Assembly (NCBI GenBank): GCA_900553345.1
Contig: USDE01000027.1
Coordinates: 1 to 10,972, forward strand
Length of the DNA: 10,972 bases
Reading direction: 5' to 3'
DNA from: an uncultured Collinsella sp.
GTDB taxonomy: Bacteria > Actinomycetota > Coriobacteriia > Coriobacteriales > Coriobacteriaceae
Under the pieces are notes generated by a model. The model ran no database searches and was not told the DNA's origin. It worked only from the letters and a program-made list of their open reading frames with translations. Of the stretch, positions 1 through 7,264 are shown one piece after another (positions within the stretch are counted from its first letter, which is position 1; each line of letters opens with the position of its first letter). Position numbers and translations under genes: made by a program.

Positions 1-26
1 GCACGTTTGCTTAGTTGTCGCTGGGA

Positions 27-3000
27 CTACTTAGCCTTGCTGCGACGATGGAAGAAAGCGCCGATCGCGGCGATGATGGCGCCAAGACCACCGACGGCCG
101 CGACGGTCGCCGCCGTCTGGTCGCCGGTATTGGGGATCGCCGAACCGCTCTTCTTGCTGCCCTGGGCCTTGTCGCCTGCGGGCTTGCCCGCCTGGTTGCC
201 GCCGTTTGAGCCATTGCCGGAACCCTGGTTGCCCGAGCCGCCCTGGTTGCCGGAATCGGCATCCTTGAGGCTCTCAATGGCCAGCTTGAGCTGGTCATAG
301 GCCGCCTGGAGCTGGATGTCGGAAGCATTCTCATCACCCAAGACGTCCTCGGCGTAGGTAATGGCATCCGTCAGGGCCTTGACAGACTCGTCCGTCTTGC
401 CCCTGGTGTCAGTCTCCTTCGCCTGCTTGACCAAGGCCTTGAGCTGCTTCTTGGTCGGGTTCTCGACCGGGGTCACCGGAGTCTTCTCAAGCGCGTCGCG
501 AGCACTCTCGAGTGCCTTGAGTGCCTGGTCGACCTCGTCCTGCGTGGCGTTCTCGTCGTTCAGGATGGCGCGGGCGCTCGCCAAGGCGTTCTGGAACGCG
601 GTCCAGGAAGCCTCGGTGTAGTCGCTGGCCTTAAGGTCGCCGGCTGCAACCTCGGCATCAACCTTTTCAATCGCGGCAGTGAGGTCGTCCTTCGCCACCG
701 GATTGGGAACGGCCGTACCGTAGAACTTGAGCTCCGCCATGCTGCAGTAGGCGTCAACGCTGCCACCGCCGGCGTGGAGCACCTTGACGGTCACGTAGCG
801 ACCGCGCGCGGCACCAAAGCTCATCTGCTTCCAGTCGCCACGGTCGGTGAGCACGCGGCCGTCGTTGTCGAAGGTAAACGTACCCATCGACGTGGCGGTG
901 CCCATCTCATAACCGTCGGCGGTGTCGGAAACCAGCACCTCGGCCTCAAAGATATCGCCGTTCGTGCCGCCGTCCTGGCGCGGCAGGAACGTGACGTCGG
1001 TGAGATCGTAGTCGCGGCCCAGGTCGACGGTCAGGTACTGGGGCATACCGGCCTTATAGGCCCAGTCGCTGTGCCAGAGCGTCTGCTCATCGCCGTCAAG
1101 AGCGTTGACGGCGTTGCTGCCCTCATAGTCGGCCTCGCTCGAGAAGCCGGTCACCTTGACGTTCTCGCGGTTCTCGGGCGTGTTGATGAGGCTCTTCTCA
1201 TCGACGGGGCGCATCTTGAGGCCGTCGATTGCCTTCTCGATCTTGGCCGTGGCGTCTGCGACATCCTTCTTGCTATAGCTGCCCTGGCCGCCATCGAGGA
1301 GCTTCTGAGCCGCCTCGACCGCAGCGGTGAGGGCTGCATAGGAATCCTTGGTGTAGACGGACTCGCTGTAGCCCGCGGCCTTGGAAAGCGCTGCCATGAG
1401 CGCAGAGGTGTCGACACCAGCCTTGACCTCGACCTCATAGGATGCGGTCTTGGAGGGATCGAGCACCGACGCCACCGTGATCGTTGCCTTGCCGGCCTTG
1501 TTGGCGCGCAGGTAGTAGCTCACGCTATCGCCGGCCTGGACAGCGGAGACGCTCACCACAGAAGGATCGGAGCTCTCGACCGTCACATAGGGGTAGCCGG
1601 CGCTCTCGGGCGTGGCCTTGGCGTCGACGAGCGTCACATCGCCCTCGAAGAACTCGGTCTGGTTCTTGCCCAGTTCGACACCCTCGATGGCCTCGACACC
1701 CTGTGTGTAGTTGAAGTTGATCTCGCGCAGCGTGAGCATCTGGTCACCCGATGCCTCAAGCGGCGTGATCTCGACCTTGGTCGCCTTCTTGCCCTTGTTC
1801 TCGGCAGAGAGGCCAAAGGCGTAGCGAGCCTGATAGGAATCAAAGCTTCCGCCCGAGAACTCCTGGGTCGAGCCGTCCTCGAACGTCACGACGGACTTAA
1901 TCTTCTGCACGGTGCCGTTGCCACCGTTGCGGTTAACGACCTCGACGCTATCGAGTTTCGACGGCGTCTTGAAGGCGAACGTCATCGTGGCGGGCAGCTT
2001 GACGTAGGTCGGCATCTTGCCGTCGATCCAGTTGGGCCCATAGTTCCACAGGAACTCGAAGTCGTTGCCGCCCTCATTGTTGTCGAACAGTCCGTCATAG
2101 CTCTTCTGCTGGATGAGCTTCTCGACGTTGGTGCCGTCGTCGGTGGGGAGCTCGTCGTTGGTCATCGTGATGTCAAAGGCGTCGCGGCCGTACTCGGACT
2201 TGGTGGGCTGCGGGACACCGGGCATCGTCACGGTGCCATCACTCACGAACTCGAGCGCGTCGCACGCCGGGCCGACGAGCCAAGACGTCGAGGGCAGCTC
2301 GACCTTGCCGGCCGTCTTAGCCTTGAGTTTAAAGCTCGCGACCACACCAGTACTGTTGAAGAGCTTGGCGTCGCCGCGGTTGGCGAAGGCCTGGTGGCCA
2401 TCCGTGAACTGCACTTTCTCGCGCGAGAGGTTCTCCATGCCCGCCGTCGACGCATCCTGCGCGATGCTCTCGGAGACATACTCGAACTGGTCGCTGTTGA
2501 AGTTGACGAGCGCACCGAGCGCGTTGATGTTCTCGGCGTCGGTGGCGTAGACGTCGACCGTGATCTCGTCGCCGGCCTCGACCTCCATCTTGCTCGGGAT
2601 CACCGCGAGGGTGCCAGCAGCCTTGCCCTTTTGCTTGGTGCCGCCGTCGAGCGCCGCCATGGTGAAGGAGTAGTCGTACACGTCGTAGACGCCGTTGCCG
2701 TTGAGGTCGGCGAAGTGGGCGCGGATCTGGGAGTCGAACGTCGAGGTGTCGGGCTCGCGGTTCTCAAGACCCAGGTAATTCTTCATGTTGGAGTAGTCGC
2801 CGTCGGAGACCGTGGCCTTGTTGAGGTTGGAGCCCACAGCGAAGCCGTCCGTGCCGTCGGTCTTGTAGATGGCGATCTCGGAGGCGGAGAAGAAGTTGCC
2901 CACGGACGCGAGCGGCGTCATACGCACGTAGCGCGCGGCCACGGCGCCGTCGAACGCCACCGTCTTGCAAGCGGCGGAGCGCTCCCAGTCGACCTCCTGC

Positions 3001-6000
3001 GTCGTCCAATGCACGCCGTCGAGGCTCGTCTCGATGCGCATCTTGGTCACAGTGCCGTTACCGGCATCATCGCGCGGATAGTACTCGAGCTTGTCGAGCT
3101 TGTAAGCGCGACCGTAGTCAACGGTAAGCGCCTTGCCCAGATCGTTGCCACCGGAGTGGAAACCGCCGTCGCCCGACTGGAACTCATGGTCGAAGGCGAG
3201 TTCGGCCTTATGGCTACCGTAGAGCGAGCCCTCCCAAGTGATTTCCTCGGCCTCAGGCACGTTCCGCCACGGGTCGAGCGCAGAGTTCGCCTCAAGCACG
3301 TCGCTCCATGCGGAGTAGCCATCGGCGTTGCGCGAACGAATCTGGTAGGTATGCTTGCTGTTGTAGGCAAGATCGGTATGCGTGAATTCTGCCGCATCGC
3401 CCACGGCGAACACAGTGCCGTCTACCTTAAGGTCGTAGGAGGTAGCACCATCGACCTTCCCCCAGGTGAGCTTAATGCTCGTGGGGGTCGTGGCGTCCTC
3501 GGGGGCAGCAAGGTTCGCGGGTGCGGAGAGGTTCTCGTTGAAGCGGTCGGCCGCGAGCGTGGCATCGGCGTTCACGAAATCGCCCAGTTCGAGCGTCTGC
3601 GCTGCCGTGGCGACATCGGTCTTCGCGAACTTGACGTAGACCTTGGGATTCGTGGTGATCTTGGTGTTGTTGAAGCTCTCGCCCTGCTCGGCCTCGGTGC
3701 TGCCTGCGTCGCTACCGTAGTGGTTGAGGTTGGGGGTCTCGTTGTAGAAGTAGACCGCCTGGCCGGCCTCGGGGGTCGCGGCGTCAAAGGCCTCCTGCGA
3801 GTCGACCTCAACCACGTTGAGCGCGGATCCGCCGTTCTTGGCGGAGACGCTCGTGGGCTTGGCGGAGACGTTGGCCACAAAGGTCGTGGTGCGGTTGGAG
3901 TCGTAGCCGCTGTAGCCGCCCTGCGATGCCTCGGCGGTAAAGGTCGCCGTGCCGCCCACCACGCTCGACTTATAGACGGTGCTCACATGCTCACCGTAGG
4001 AAATATTGTCGATTGTGCCGTAGGAATCGTCCTCGGTCGTGTTGTTCTCGATGGAGGAGCCGTCATCCTCGTACTGCGTAAAGCTGCCCTCACCCTCGGT
4101 GGCGAAGAACTCGACGATACGCTGGCTGCGATTGGTGCCCTTGGTGTTGGTCTCGGTCACAGCCTCGGGGTTGTTGTTCTCGGCGTACATCGGCACGATG
4201 GCGTTGGCCTTAACAAAGAGTGGCAGCTTCCAAAGCGGAGCCTCGTAGTTGTTGAGGACCTGACCGCCGCGGTACTGCTTGCCCGAGAAGTAGTCAATCC
4301 AGATGGTGGGATTCTCGTCGGTACCGTAGTTGGGCAGGTAGATACCGTTGCGGACATCGTTGCCGTTCTCATCTGCCTGGGTATCCTGATACACCGGTGC
4401 CACCAGGAAGTTCTCACCGAACATGTACTGGTACTGCGTCGAGGTGCTTGCGGCGTACTCGGAGTTGTCGGAAAGCAGCATGGCGCGGATCATGGGAAGG
4501 CCGGTATCGCCGTTGCCCGTGTCGATGTTGGCCGCCGAGGCCGCGCTCGTGTAGATATAGGGCATGAGTTGTGCTTTGAGCTTGAGATAGAAGCGCGAGA
4601 TGCCCGTGTATGGATCGCCGTGCGTCATGGGCGACTTGCGGTAGGTGCCCCAACCGTCCATGTCAAGCATAGAGGGCGTGAATGTCTTCCACTGGTAGTC
4701 GCGAGCGGAGATGATGGGATCGCCACCAAAGATGCCGTCCATATCGGAGCCGATGTTGGGGTTGCCCGAGAGGCTCTGGCCGATATACGTGGGGATATGG
4801 AAGCGAATGTACTCCCAGTTACCGCCGTACTGGTCGCCGGTCCAGATGCCGCCAAAGCGCTGCGTGCCGGCCCAGCCGTCAAGCGTGATGATGTTGGGGC
4901 GCTTGTTGGCGCCGGTGGTCACGGTGTCATAGGCCGTCTTGATGCCGTTGAGGCCAAAGGAGTAGCCGGAGCCGACCCAAGCGACGTCGGTCTTGAGCGT
5001 GGTGATGCCACCAGTCTTAACCTCAGAATCGAAATCGCGCAGCAGATGCCACGGGGTCTCGGAGTTGCTATCGGGCTCGAGGTTCGACTGGGTCCAGAGA
5101 CCGGTGCTCACGCCCTTGGAGTTGGCATACTCGGTGAACTTCTTAAGATTGTCGACGTTGGCGCGCACGGCGTTGAGGCGCTCGGCAGAACTCGTTCCGT
5201 CGGAGTTGACGCCGCCGGTCTTGTAGTAACCGTTCTGGCCGTAGCCAGCACCGTAACCGTCGTTCGGCAGGAACCAGCCGAGCGGCATGTCGTTGTCCTC
5301 GTAGTCATCGATAACCTGCCGGGCGGAGAACTGGCGGTCGAAATCGGTCGCCTTCATGTTCTCGGTATCAACCGTAGGGCCCTCACCGTTGAGCGTCTCG
5401 GCCGCAAGCGTGCCGTCGAGCTTGTAGCCCGTCGACATGCCGGACTCGTATTTAACGTCGCCCTTCTCACTCGAGGACTTGCTGCCCTTGGTCTCCCACT
5501 TCTTTTGACCCGAGGTCGTTGACCAGCCATCACGGTTATAGGCATTAAGATGACCCAGGTAGAAACCGTACTCGGGCAGCAGCACCGGATTGCCGGTCAA
5601 CTTGTAGTAGTCCTGCAGCATCTCGGTTGCCACGTTCGAGGCGCCCTCGTTGGTCGCCACGAAGTAATAGGCATCAAACTCATTCTCGCTGTGCAAAGTC
5701 GTGACCGTCGATGAGTCCGTGGAACCGAAGTCGTAGGAACCCTCTGCAAACGTGTTTCGGAGCACGCCGTAGCCGTCGCTCGTCCAATAGAACGGGTTGG
5801 GCGAGGCAACGCCGCCATCGGTCCAGTTGTTAGTGTTGGAGATGGCGATGGTCTGGTTGGTGTGCAGGAAGCGGCCGTTCTGGGTGCCGCCGCCAAAGAA
5901 GTTCTCGGACTTCTCCTTGGCGAGCGTCTGGACGGTACCCTTCTTATCAAGGTCGAGGGGCGCAGACTCAGAAACCACGCCACGGTCGCCTGACTTGATA

Positions 6001-6425
6001 CTCATCTTGCCAGTCGCCTTGTCCAGGATCACGGTCGCCTTTCCGCCGGTGATCTCGATAGTGTCGCCCTTGTCGGCAACCGTCGCACTCGGCTTGCTGT
6101 AGGTGTCCGAGGTATCGGGCTGAGCCTGGATCTTAGCCGTGTGGGACTTACTGCGCGGCGTGGCGTACTCGGAAAACTCACCCTTGGGGTCGACGTTATA
6201 ACGGAAAATACCGTCCTCGAGGAACGTAATACGGCCCTTGATGCCGTCAGCGAAATCGATGTCGACGACGTTCGAGGCAGACTGAGACACGGTCGCTGAG
6301 TCGACACCCTTGAGTGGCGTGGCAATCGCCTGCTGGGGATTGGCAAACACAAGCGTCGCTGCAGTGGCAACGAGGACCGCGCTTCCCTTCACCCACCGTT
6401 TCGTAAAAATGGAATTCCTACACAC
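27..6425 (-). CDS. Cell-wall-anchored multi-domain GH31 glycosidase, probable alpha-N-acetylgalactosaminidase
   Basis: Secreted 2132-residue enzyme, probably removing alpha-linked GalNAc from mucin-type O-glycans at the cell surface. Seen, numbering from the GTG at 6425: signal peptide 1-35 (KRWVK, hydrophobic core, AIA before Thr36); N-terminal beta-sandwich about 45-275 with ENFFGGGTQ; GH31 barrel about 280-680. The likely nucleophile is Asp480 in KTDVAWVG and the likely acid/base Asp531 in IWTGDQYGG; GSDMDGIFGG follows. C-terminal beta domains reach about 960. Then come fibronectin III (about 967-1050), F5/8 type C (1059-1189), a dockerin-like EF-hand (1199-1261), cohesin-like (1269-1396), a galactose-binding-like region (1408-1574), bacterial Ig-like (1582-1669), FIVAR (1671-1738), CBM32-like F5/8 type C (1746-1904), two more FIVAR repeats (1910-1983, 1988-2056), a Gly/Asn/Ser linker and IPNTG. 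GH31 is secure from both motif blocks. GalNAc specificity rests on my memory of subfamily 18 motifs; another alpha-glycoside is possible. Start chosen by ribosome site and signal peptide. No frameshift seen. Confidence 0.9.
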   Translation of the reverse strand: MCRNSIFTKRWVKGSAVLVATAATLVFANPQQAIATPLKGVDSATVSQSASNVVDIDFADGIKGRITFLEDGIFRYNVDPKGEFSEYATPRSKSHTAKIQAQPDTSDTYSKPSATVADKGDTIEITGGKATVILDKATGKMSIKSGDRGVVSESAPLDLDKKGTVQTLAKEKSENFFGGGTQNGRFLHTNQTIAISNTNNWTDGGVASPNPFYWTSDGYGVLRNTFAEGSYDFGSTDSSTVTTLHSENEFDAYYFVATNEGASNVATEMLQDYYKLTGNPVLLPEYGFYLGHLNAYNRDGWSTTSGQKKWETKGSKSSSEKGDVKYESGMSTGYKLDGTLAAETLNGEGPTVDTENMKATDFDRQFSARQVIDDYEDNDMPLGWFLPNDGYGAGYGQNGYYKTGGVNSDGTSSAERLNAVRANVDNLKKFTEYANSKGVSTGLWTQSNLEPDSNSETPWHLLRDFDSEVKTGGITTLKTDVAWVGSGYSFGLNGIKTAYDTVTTGANKRPNIITLDGWAGTQRFGGIWTGDQYGGNWEYIRFHIPTYIGQSLSGNPNIGSDMDGIFGGDPIISARDYQWKTFTPSMLDMDGWGTYRKSPMTHGDPYTGISRFYLKLKAQLMPYIYTSAASAANIDTGNGDTGLPMIRAMLLSDNSEYAASTSTQYQYMFGENFLVAPVYQDTQADENGNDVRNGIYLPNYGTDENPTIWIDYFSGKQYRGGQVLNNYEAPLWKLPLFVKANAIVPMYAENNNPEAVTETNTKGTNRSQRIVEFFATEGEGSFTQYEDDGSSIENNTTEDDSYGTIDNISYGEHVSTVYKSSVVGGTATFTAEASQGGYSGYDSNRTTTFVANVSAKPTSVSAKNGGSALNVVEVDSQEAFDAATPEAGQAVYFYNETPNLNHYGSDAGSTEAEQGESFNNTKITTNPKVYVKFAKTDVATAAQTLELGDFVNADATLAADRFNENLSAPANLAAPEDATTPTSIKLTWGKVDGATSYDLKVDGTVFAVGDAAEFTHTDLAYNSKHTYQIRSRNADGYSAWSDVLEANSALDPWRNVPEAEEITWEGSLYGSHKAELAFDHEFQSGDGGFHSGGNDLGKALTVDYGRAYKLDKLEYYPRDDAGNGTVTKMRIETSLDGVHWTTQEVDWERSAACKTVAFDGAVAARYVRMTPLASVGNFFSASEIAIYKTDGTDGFAVGSNLNKATVSDGDYSNMKNYLGLENREPDTSTFDSQIRAHFADLNGNGVYDVYDYSFTMAALDGGTKQKGKAAGTLAVIPSKMEVEAGDEITVDVYATDAENINALGALVNFNSDQFEYVSESIAQDASTAGMENLSREKVQFTDGHQAFANRGDAKLFNSTGVVASFKLKAKTAGKVELPSTSWLVGPACDALEFVSDGTVTMPGVPQPTKSEYGRDAFDITMTNDELPTDDGTNVEKLIQQKSYDGLFDNNEGGNDFEFLWNYGPNWIDGKMPTYVKLPATMTFAFKTPSKLDSVEVVNRNGGNGTVQKIKSVVTFEDGSTQEFSGGSFDSYQARYAFGLSAENKGKKATKVEITPLEASGDQMLTLREINFNYTQGVEAIEGVELGKNQTEFFEGDVTLVDAKATPESAGYPYVTVESSDPSVVSVSAVQAGDSVSYYLRANKAGKATITVASVLDPSKTASYEVEVKAGVDTSALMAALSKAAGYSESVYTKDSYAALTAAVEAAQKLLDGGQGSYSKKDVADATAKIEKAIDGLKMRPVDEKSLINTPENRENVKVTGFSSEADYEGSNAVNALDGDEQTLWHSDWAYKAGMPQYLTVDLGRDYDLTDVTFLPRQDGGTNGDIFEAEVLVSDTADGYEMGTATSMGTFTFDNDGRVLTDRGDWKQMSFGAARGRYVTVKVLHAGGGSVDAYCSMAELKFYGTAVPNPVAKDDLTAAIEKVDAEVAAGDLKASDYTEASWTAFQNALASARAILNDENATQDEVDQALKALESARDALEKTPVTPVENPTKKQLKALVKQAKETDTRGKTDESVKALTDAITYAEDVLGDENASDIQLQAAYDQLKLAIESLKDADSGNQGGSGNQGSGNGSNGGNQAGKPAGDKAQGSKKSGSAIPNTGDQTAATVAAVGGLGAIIAAIGAFFHRRSKAK
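30..137 (-). other. LPXTG-type cell-wall sorting signal (IPNTG)
   Basis: The last 36 residues form a sortase signal: IPNTG at 2097-2101, then DQ, a hydrophobic segment of about 20 residues (TAATVAAVGGLGAIIAAIGA) and the positive tail HRRSKAK. Ahead of it lies a low-complexity linker rich in Gly, Asn, Ser and Gln, typical of wall-spanning segments. Ile replaces the usual Leu of LPXTG. Sortase would be expected to cut between Thr and Gly and join the protein to peptidoglycan. No sortase gene is in the window. Confidence 0.85.
2240..2622 (-). other. Cohesin-like domain inside the GH31 protein
   Basis: Residues about 1269-1396 have the cohesin pattern. It opens with a strand (GTLAVIPSKMEVEAGDEI) followed by VDVYATDAENINALGALVNFN and DQFEYVSES, and closes with GVVASFKLKAKTAG. 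Alternating hydrophobics fit a nine-strand jelly roll. The assignment is by pattern only. Related clostridial surface glycosidases are known to carry cohesin and FIVAR-dockerin modules that link enzymes to each other, which is the basis for suggesting a complex-forming role. Confidence 0.55.
2640..2830 (-). other. Dockerin-like EF-hand segment inside the GH31 protein
   Basis: Residues about 1199-1261 read as a dockerin-like unit. The clearest part is DLNGNGVYDVYD at 1240-1251, a full 12-residue calcium loop with Asp at positions 1, 9 and 12 and Asn at 3 and 5, followed by YSFTMAALDGG, which fits the F-helix of a dockerin half. Only one good loop is visible. The preceding stretch (SDGDYSNMKNYLG) may be a degenerate or helical first half. 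Dockerins normally bind cohesins; here a cohesin-like domain follows directly, so an intramolecular or enzyme-to-enzyme contact is possible. Confidence 0.6.
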
Positions 6426-6442
6426 CTGGACTCCTTTCCTCC
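6423..6442 (-). promoter_or_regulatory. Ribosome binding site and GTG start of the GH31 gene
   Basis: On the minus strand the purine-rich run GGAGGAAAGGAG (6442-6431) is followed after five bases by GTG at 6425-6423. This start gives a normal signal peptide directly: basic residues, a hydrophobic stretch, then AIA. The frame stays open upstream to a TTG at 6494 and an ATG at 6491. Neither has a purine-rich leader, and both would add a Cys/Arg-rich 22-23-residue stretch ahead of the signal peptide. Confidence 0.8.
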
Positions 6443-6524
6443 GACATGCGGAAGTGTCGCGGACGCACGCCCTGCAGCATGGCGCACGCATCAAACGGGA
6501 GGGGTGTTCGGTACATTCCGTGCA

Positions 6525-6689
6525 GTGGGCCCACCCGTTACCAAGTGGTCAACTGGTAGTAACCAGATATCCACCTATTAGGTTGAATCAGCATACAGGA
6601 GCAGTTGCGCAACCAAGTTCGGAATTCTCCCAGTGGTATTAAAATGAGCGTCAATGGCAAAGTGGGCTTAATAAGCCACACCAATTGGT
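6525..6689 (-). promoter_or_regulatory. Palindrome cluster upstream of the GH31 gene, putative operator region
   Basis: Within 165 bases, 100 to 265 bp ahead of the GTG start, there are several perfect short palindromes: GTGGGCCCAC (6525-6534), ACCTA-T-TAGGT (6573-6583), GTTGCGCAAC (6604-6613), GGCTTA-A-TAAGCC (6665-6677) and ACCAATTGGT (6680-6689). An imperfect inverted repeat also lies at 6537-6563 (GTTACCAAGT, then ACTGGTAGTAAC). A weak promoter could be TTGGTT (6616-6611) and TATGCT (6595-6590) on the minus strand, with a short 15-base spacer and GTTGCGCAAC overlapping it. The palindromes are plain in the sequence; a role as regulator sites is inferred. Confidence 0.35.
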
Positions 6690-6750
6690 TCTTCTCCCAA
6701 ATATCAATTAAGCAAAAATGTACTGTTTATCTGGTATTACACAGACCATA

Positions 6751-6796
6751 CCTTTCCCTCGGGAACTGGACTTCGCGAAGTTTCCCGAAGAAAAGG
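6751..6796. repeat. Palindromic repeat element, copy A
   Basis: The arms CCTTTCCCTCGGGAACT and AGTTTCCCGAAGAAAAGG can pair around a core containing the perfect palindrome CTTCGCGAAG (6771-6780). Read as minus-strand RNA, the outer 15 positions pair fully, two of them as G-U wobbles. Read as plus-strand RNA, the same two positions are C/A mismatches. The sequence matches copy B (7284-7329, read on the opposite strand) at about 39 of 46 positions by hand. No T-tract follows it, so it is not an obvious terminator. Confidence 0.7.
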
Positions 6797-6882
6797 CTCA
6801 GCCGCCACCCTGCGACCTACCGGGGATTGCTATGACATACGTTGGCTGATTTGGTTTGAATAGAAAGGTTGACAGAGGGTGG

Positions 6883-7086
6883 TGGGCAGTTAGTTCAGAT
6901 TTGTATTTTTTTGGCAGTGGCTTTTGCTTAATCATCTCGGTTTTTGAGTCACTGGGACCCAGCGATAAGCCTTTTCCGCCCTTGAGTAAGCATATCTGCC
7001 TCATTAGGAAAGCGAAAACAGTTCAATTGAGCCTAAATTAACCGACTTCTGCTCTTTGAGAAATACAAATCTGAACTAACTGTCCA
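6883..7086. repeat. 26-bp inverted repeats flanking a 152-bp segment
   Basis: The left arm (6883-6908) and right arm (7061-7086) are reverse complements over 26 bases with one mismatch; the inner 22 (CAGTTAGTTCAG through GTATTT) are exact. Similarity may continue weakly inward, since both sides carry a GCAG a few bases further in. The enclosed 6909-7060 is AT-rich, has no gene, and contains the small palindrome CTGGG-A-CCCAG (6952-6962). The shape fits an invertible segment, a small non-autonomous mobile element, or a long-range stem in a transcript. No obvious target-site duplication flanks it. Confidence 0.75.
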
Positions 7087-7111
7087 AAGACATATCTCTC
7101 CCTTGGTAAAA

Positions 7112-7144
7112 GGCCTTCATATGATTGCAATTCACCTGAAGGCC
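7112..7144 (-). terminator. Possible weak secondary terminator
   Basis: GGCCTTCA (7112-7119) and TGAAGGCC (7137-7144) form an 8-bp perfect stem with a 17-base loop. On the minus strand the stem is followed by TTTTACC. It sits just beyond the strong terminator for the car genes, so it could be a backup. The large loop and short T-run make it weaker. Confidence 0.35.
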
Positions 7145-7155
7145 CCATACAAAAT

Positions 7156-7191
7156 GTGGGCTCTGTCGTCCGAATGAACGACAGAGCCCAC
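7156..7191 (-). terminator. Intrinsic terminator of the carAB transcript
   Basis: A perfect 14-bp stem, GTGGGCTCTGTCGT (7156-7169) with ACGACAGAGCCCAC (7178-7191), closes an 8-base loop. On the minus strand the stem is followed by ATTTTG, a short U-run. On the plus strand the following bases are GCTCACTTTC, a poorer match. It lies about 170 bases beyond the carB stop and is the best candidate for ending that transcript. Confidence 0.8.
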
Positions 7192-7242
7192 GCTCACTTT
7201 CTATTCAGCCCTAGTCATCGCGCAAAGCCCCTTCGGCAGCAC

Positions 7243-7263
7243 GCGGTGAAGCCAAGTCACCGC
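7243..7263 (-). other. Small hairpin in the carB 3' untranslated region
   Basis: GCGGTGA (7243-7249) and TCACCGC (7257-7263) form a perfect 7-bp stem with a 7-base loop, directly beside the base of copy B. No T-tract follows on either strand. It may stack on the larger hairpin or protect the 3' end of the mRNA. Confidence 0.45.
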
Positions 7264-7264
7264 A

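Noticed and set aside
774..5522. A plus-strand open frame of 1582 codons opposite the glycosidase gene
   Set aside because: The opposite strand has a signal peptide, GH31 motifs, several known domains and a sorting signal. The plus-strand product is low-complexity, rich in Gly, Val, Arg, His and Leu, with no recognisable domain. Long antisense frames are common in GC-rich genes.
6426..6494. N-terminal extension of the glycosidase to TTG 6494 or ATG 6491
   Set aside because: It has no ribosome site, gives a Cys/Arg-rich leader, and would bury the signal peptide. GTG 6425 has a strong purine-rich site five bases upstream.
6869..6906. A perfect TTGACA on the plus strand before the left inverted-repeat arm
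   Set aside because: The bases at 16-18 spacing do not resemble TATAAT, and no plus-strand gene follows.
6605..7041. Small open frames in the intergenic region (plus 6605-6835, plus 6856-7041, minus 6798-7004)
   Set aside because: None has a Shine-Dalgarno sequence or domain, and they run through the inverted repeats and palindromic element; they look like chance frames.
6883..7086. Calling the inverted-repeat segment an insertion sequence
   Set aside because: There is no transposase and no target-site duplication next to the arms; only a repeat pair can be supported.
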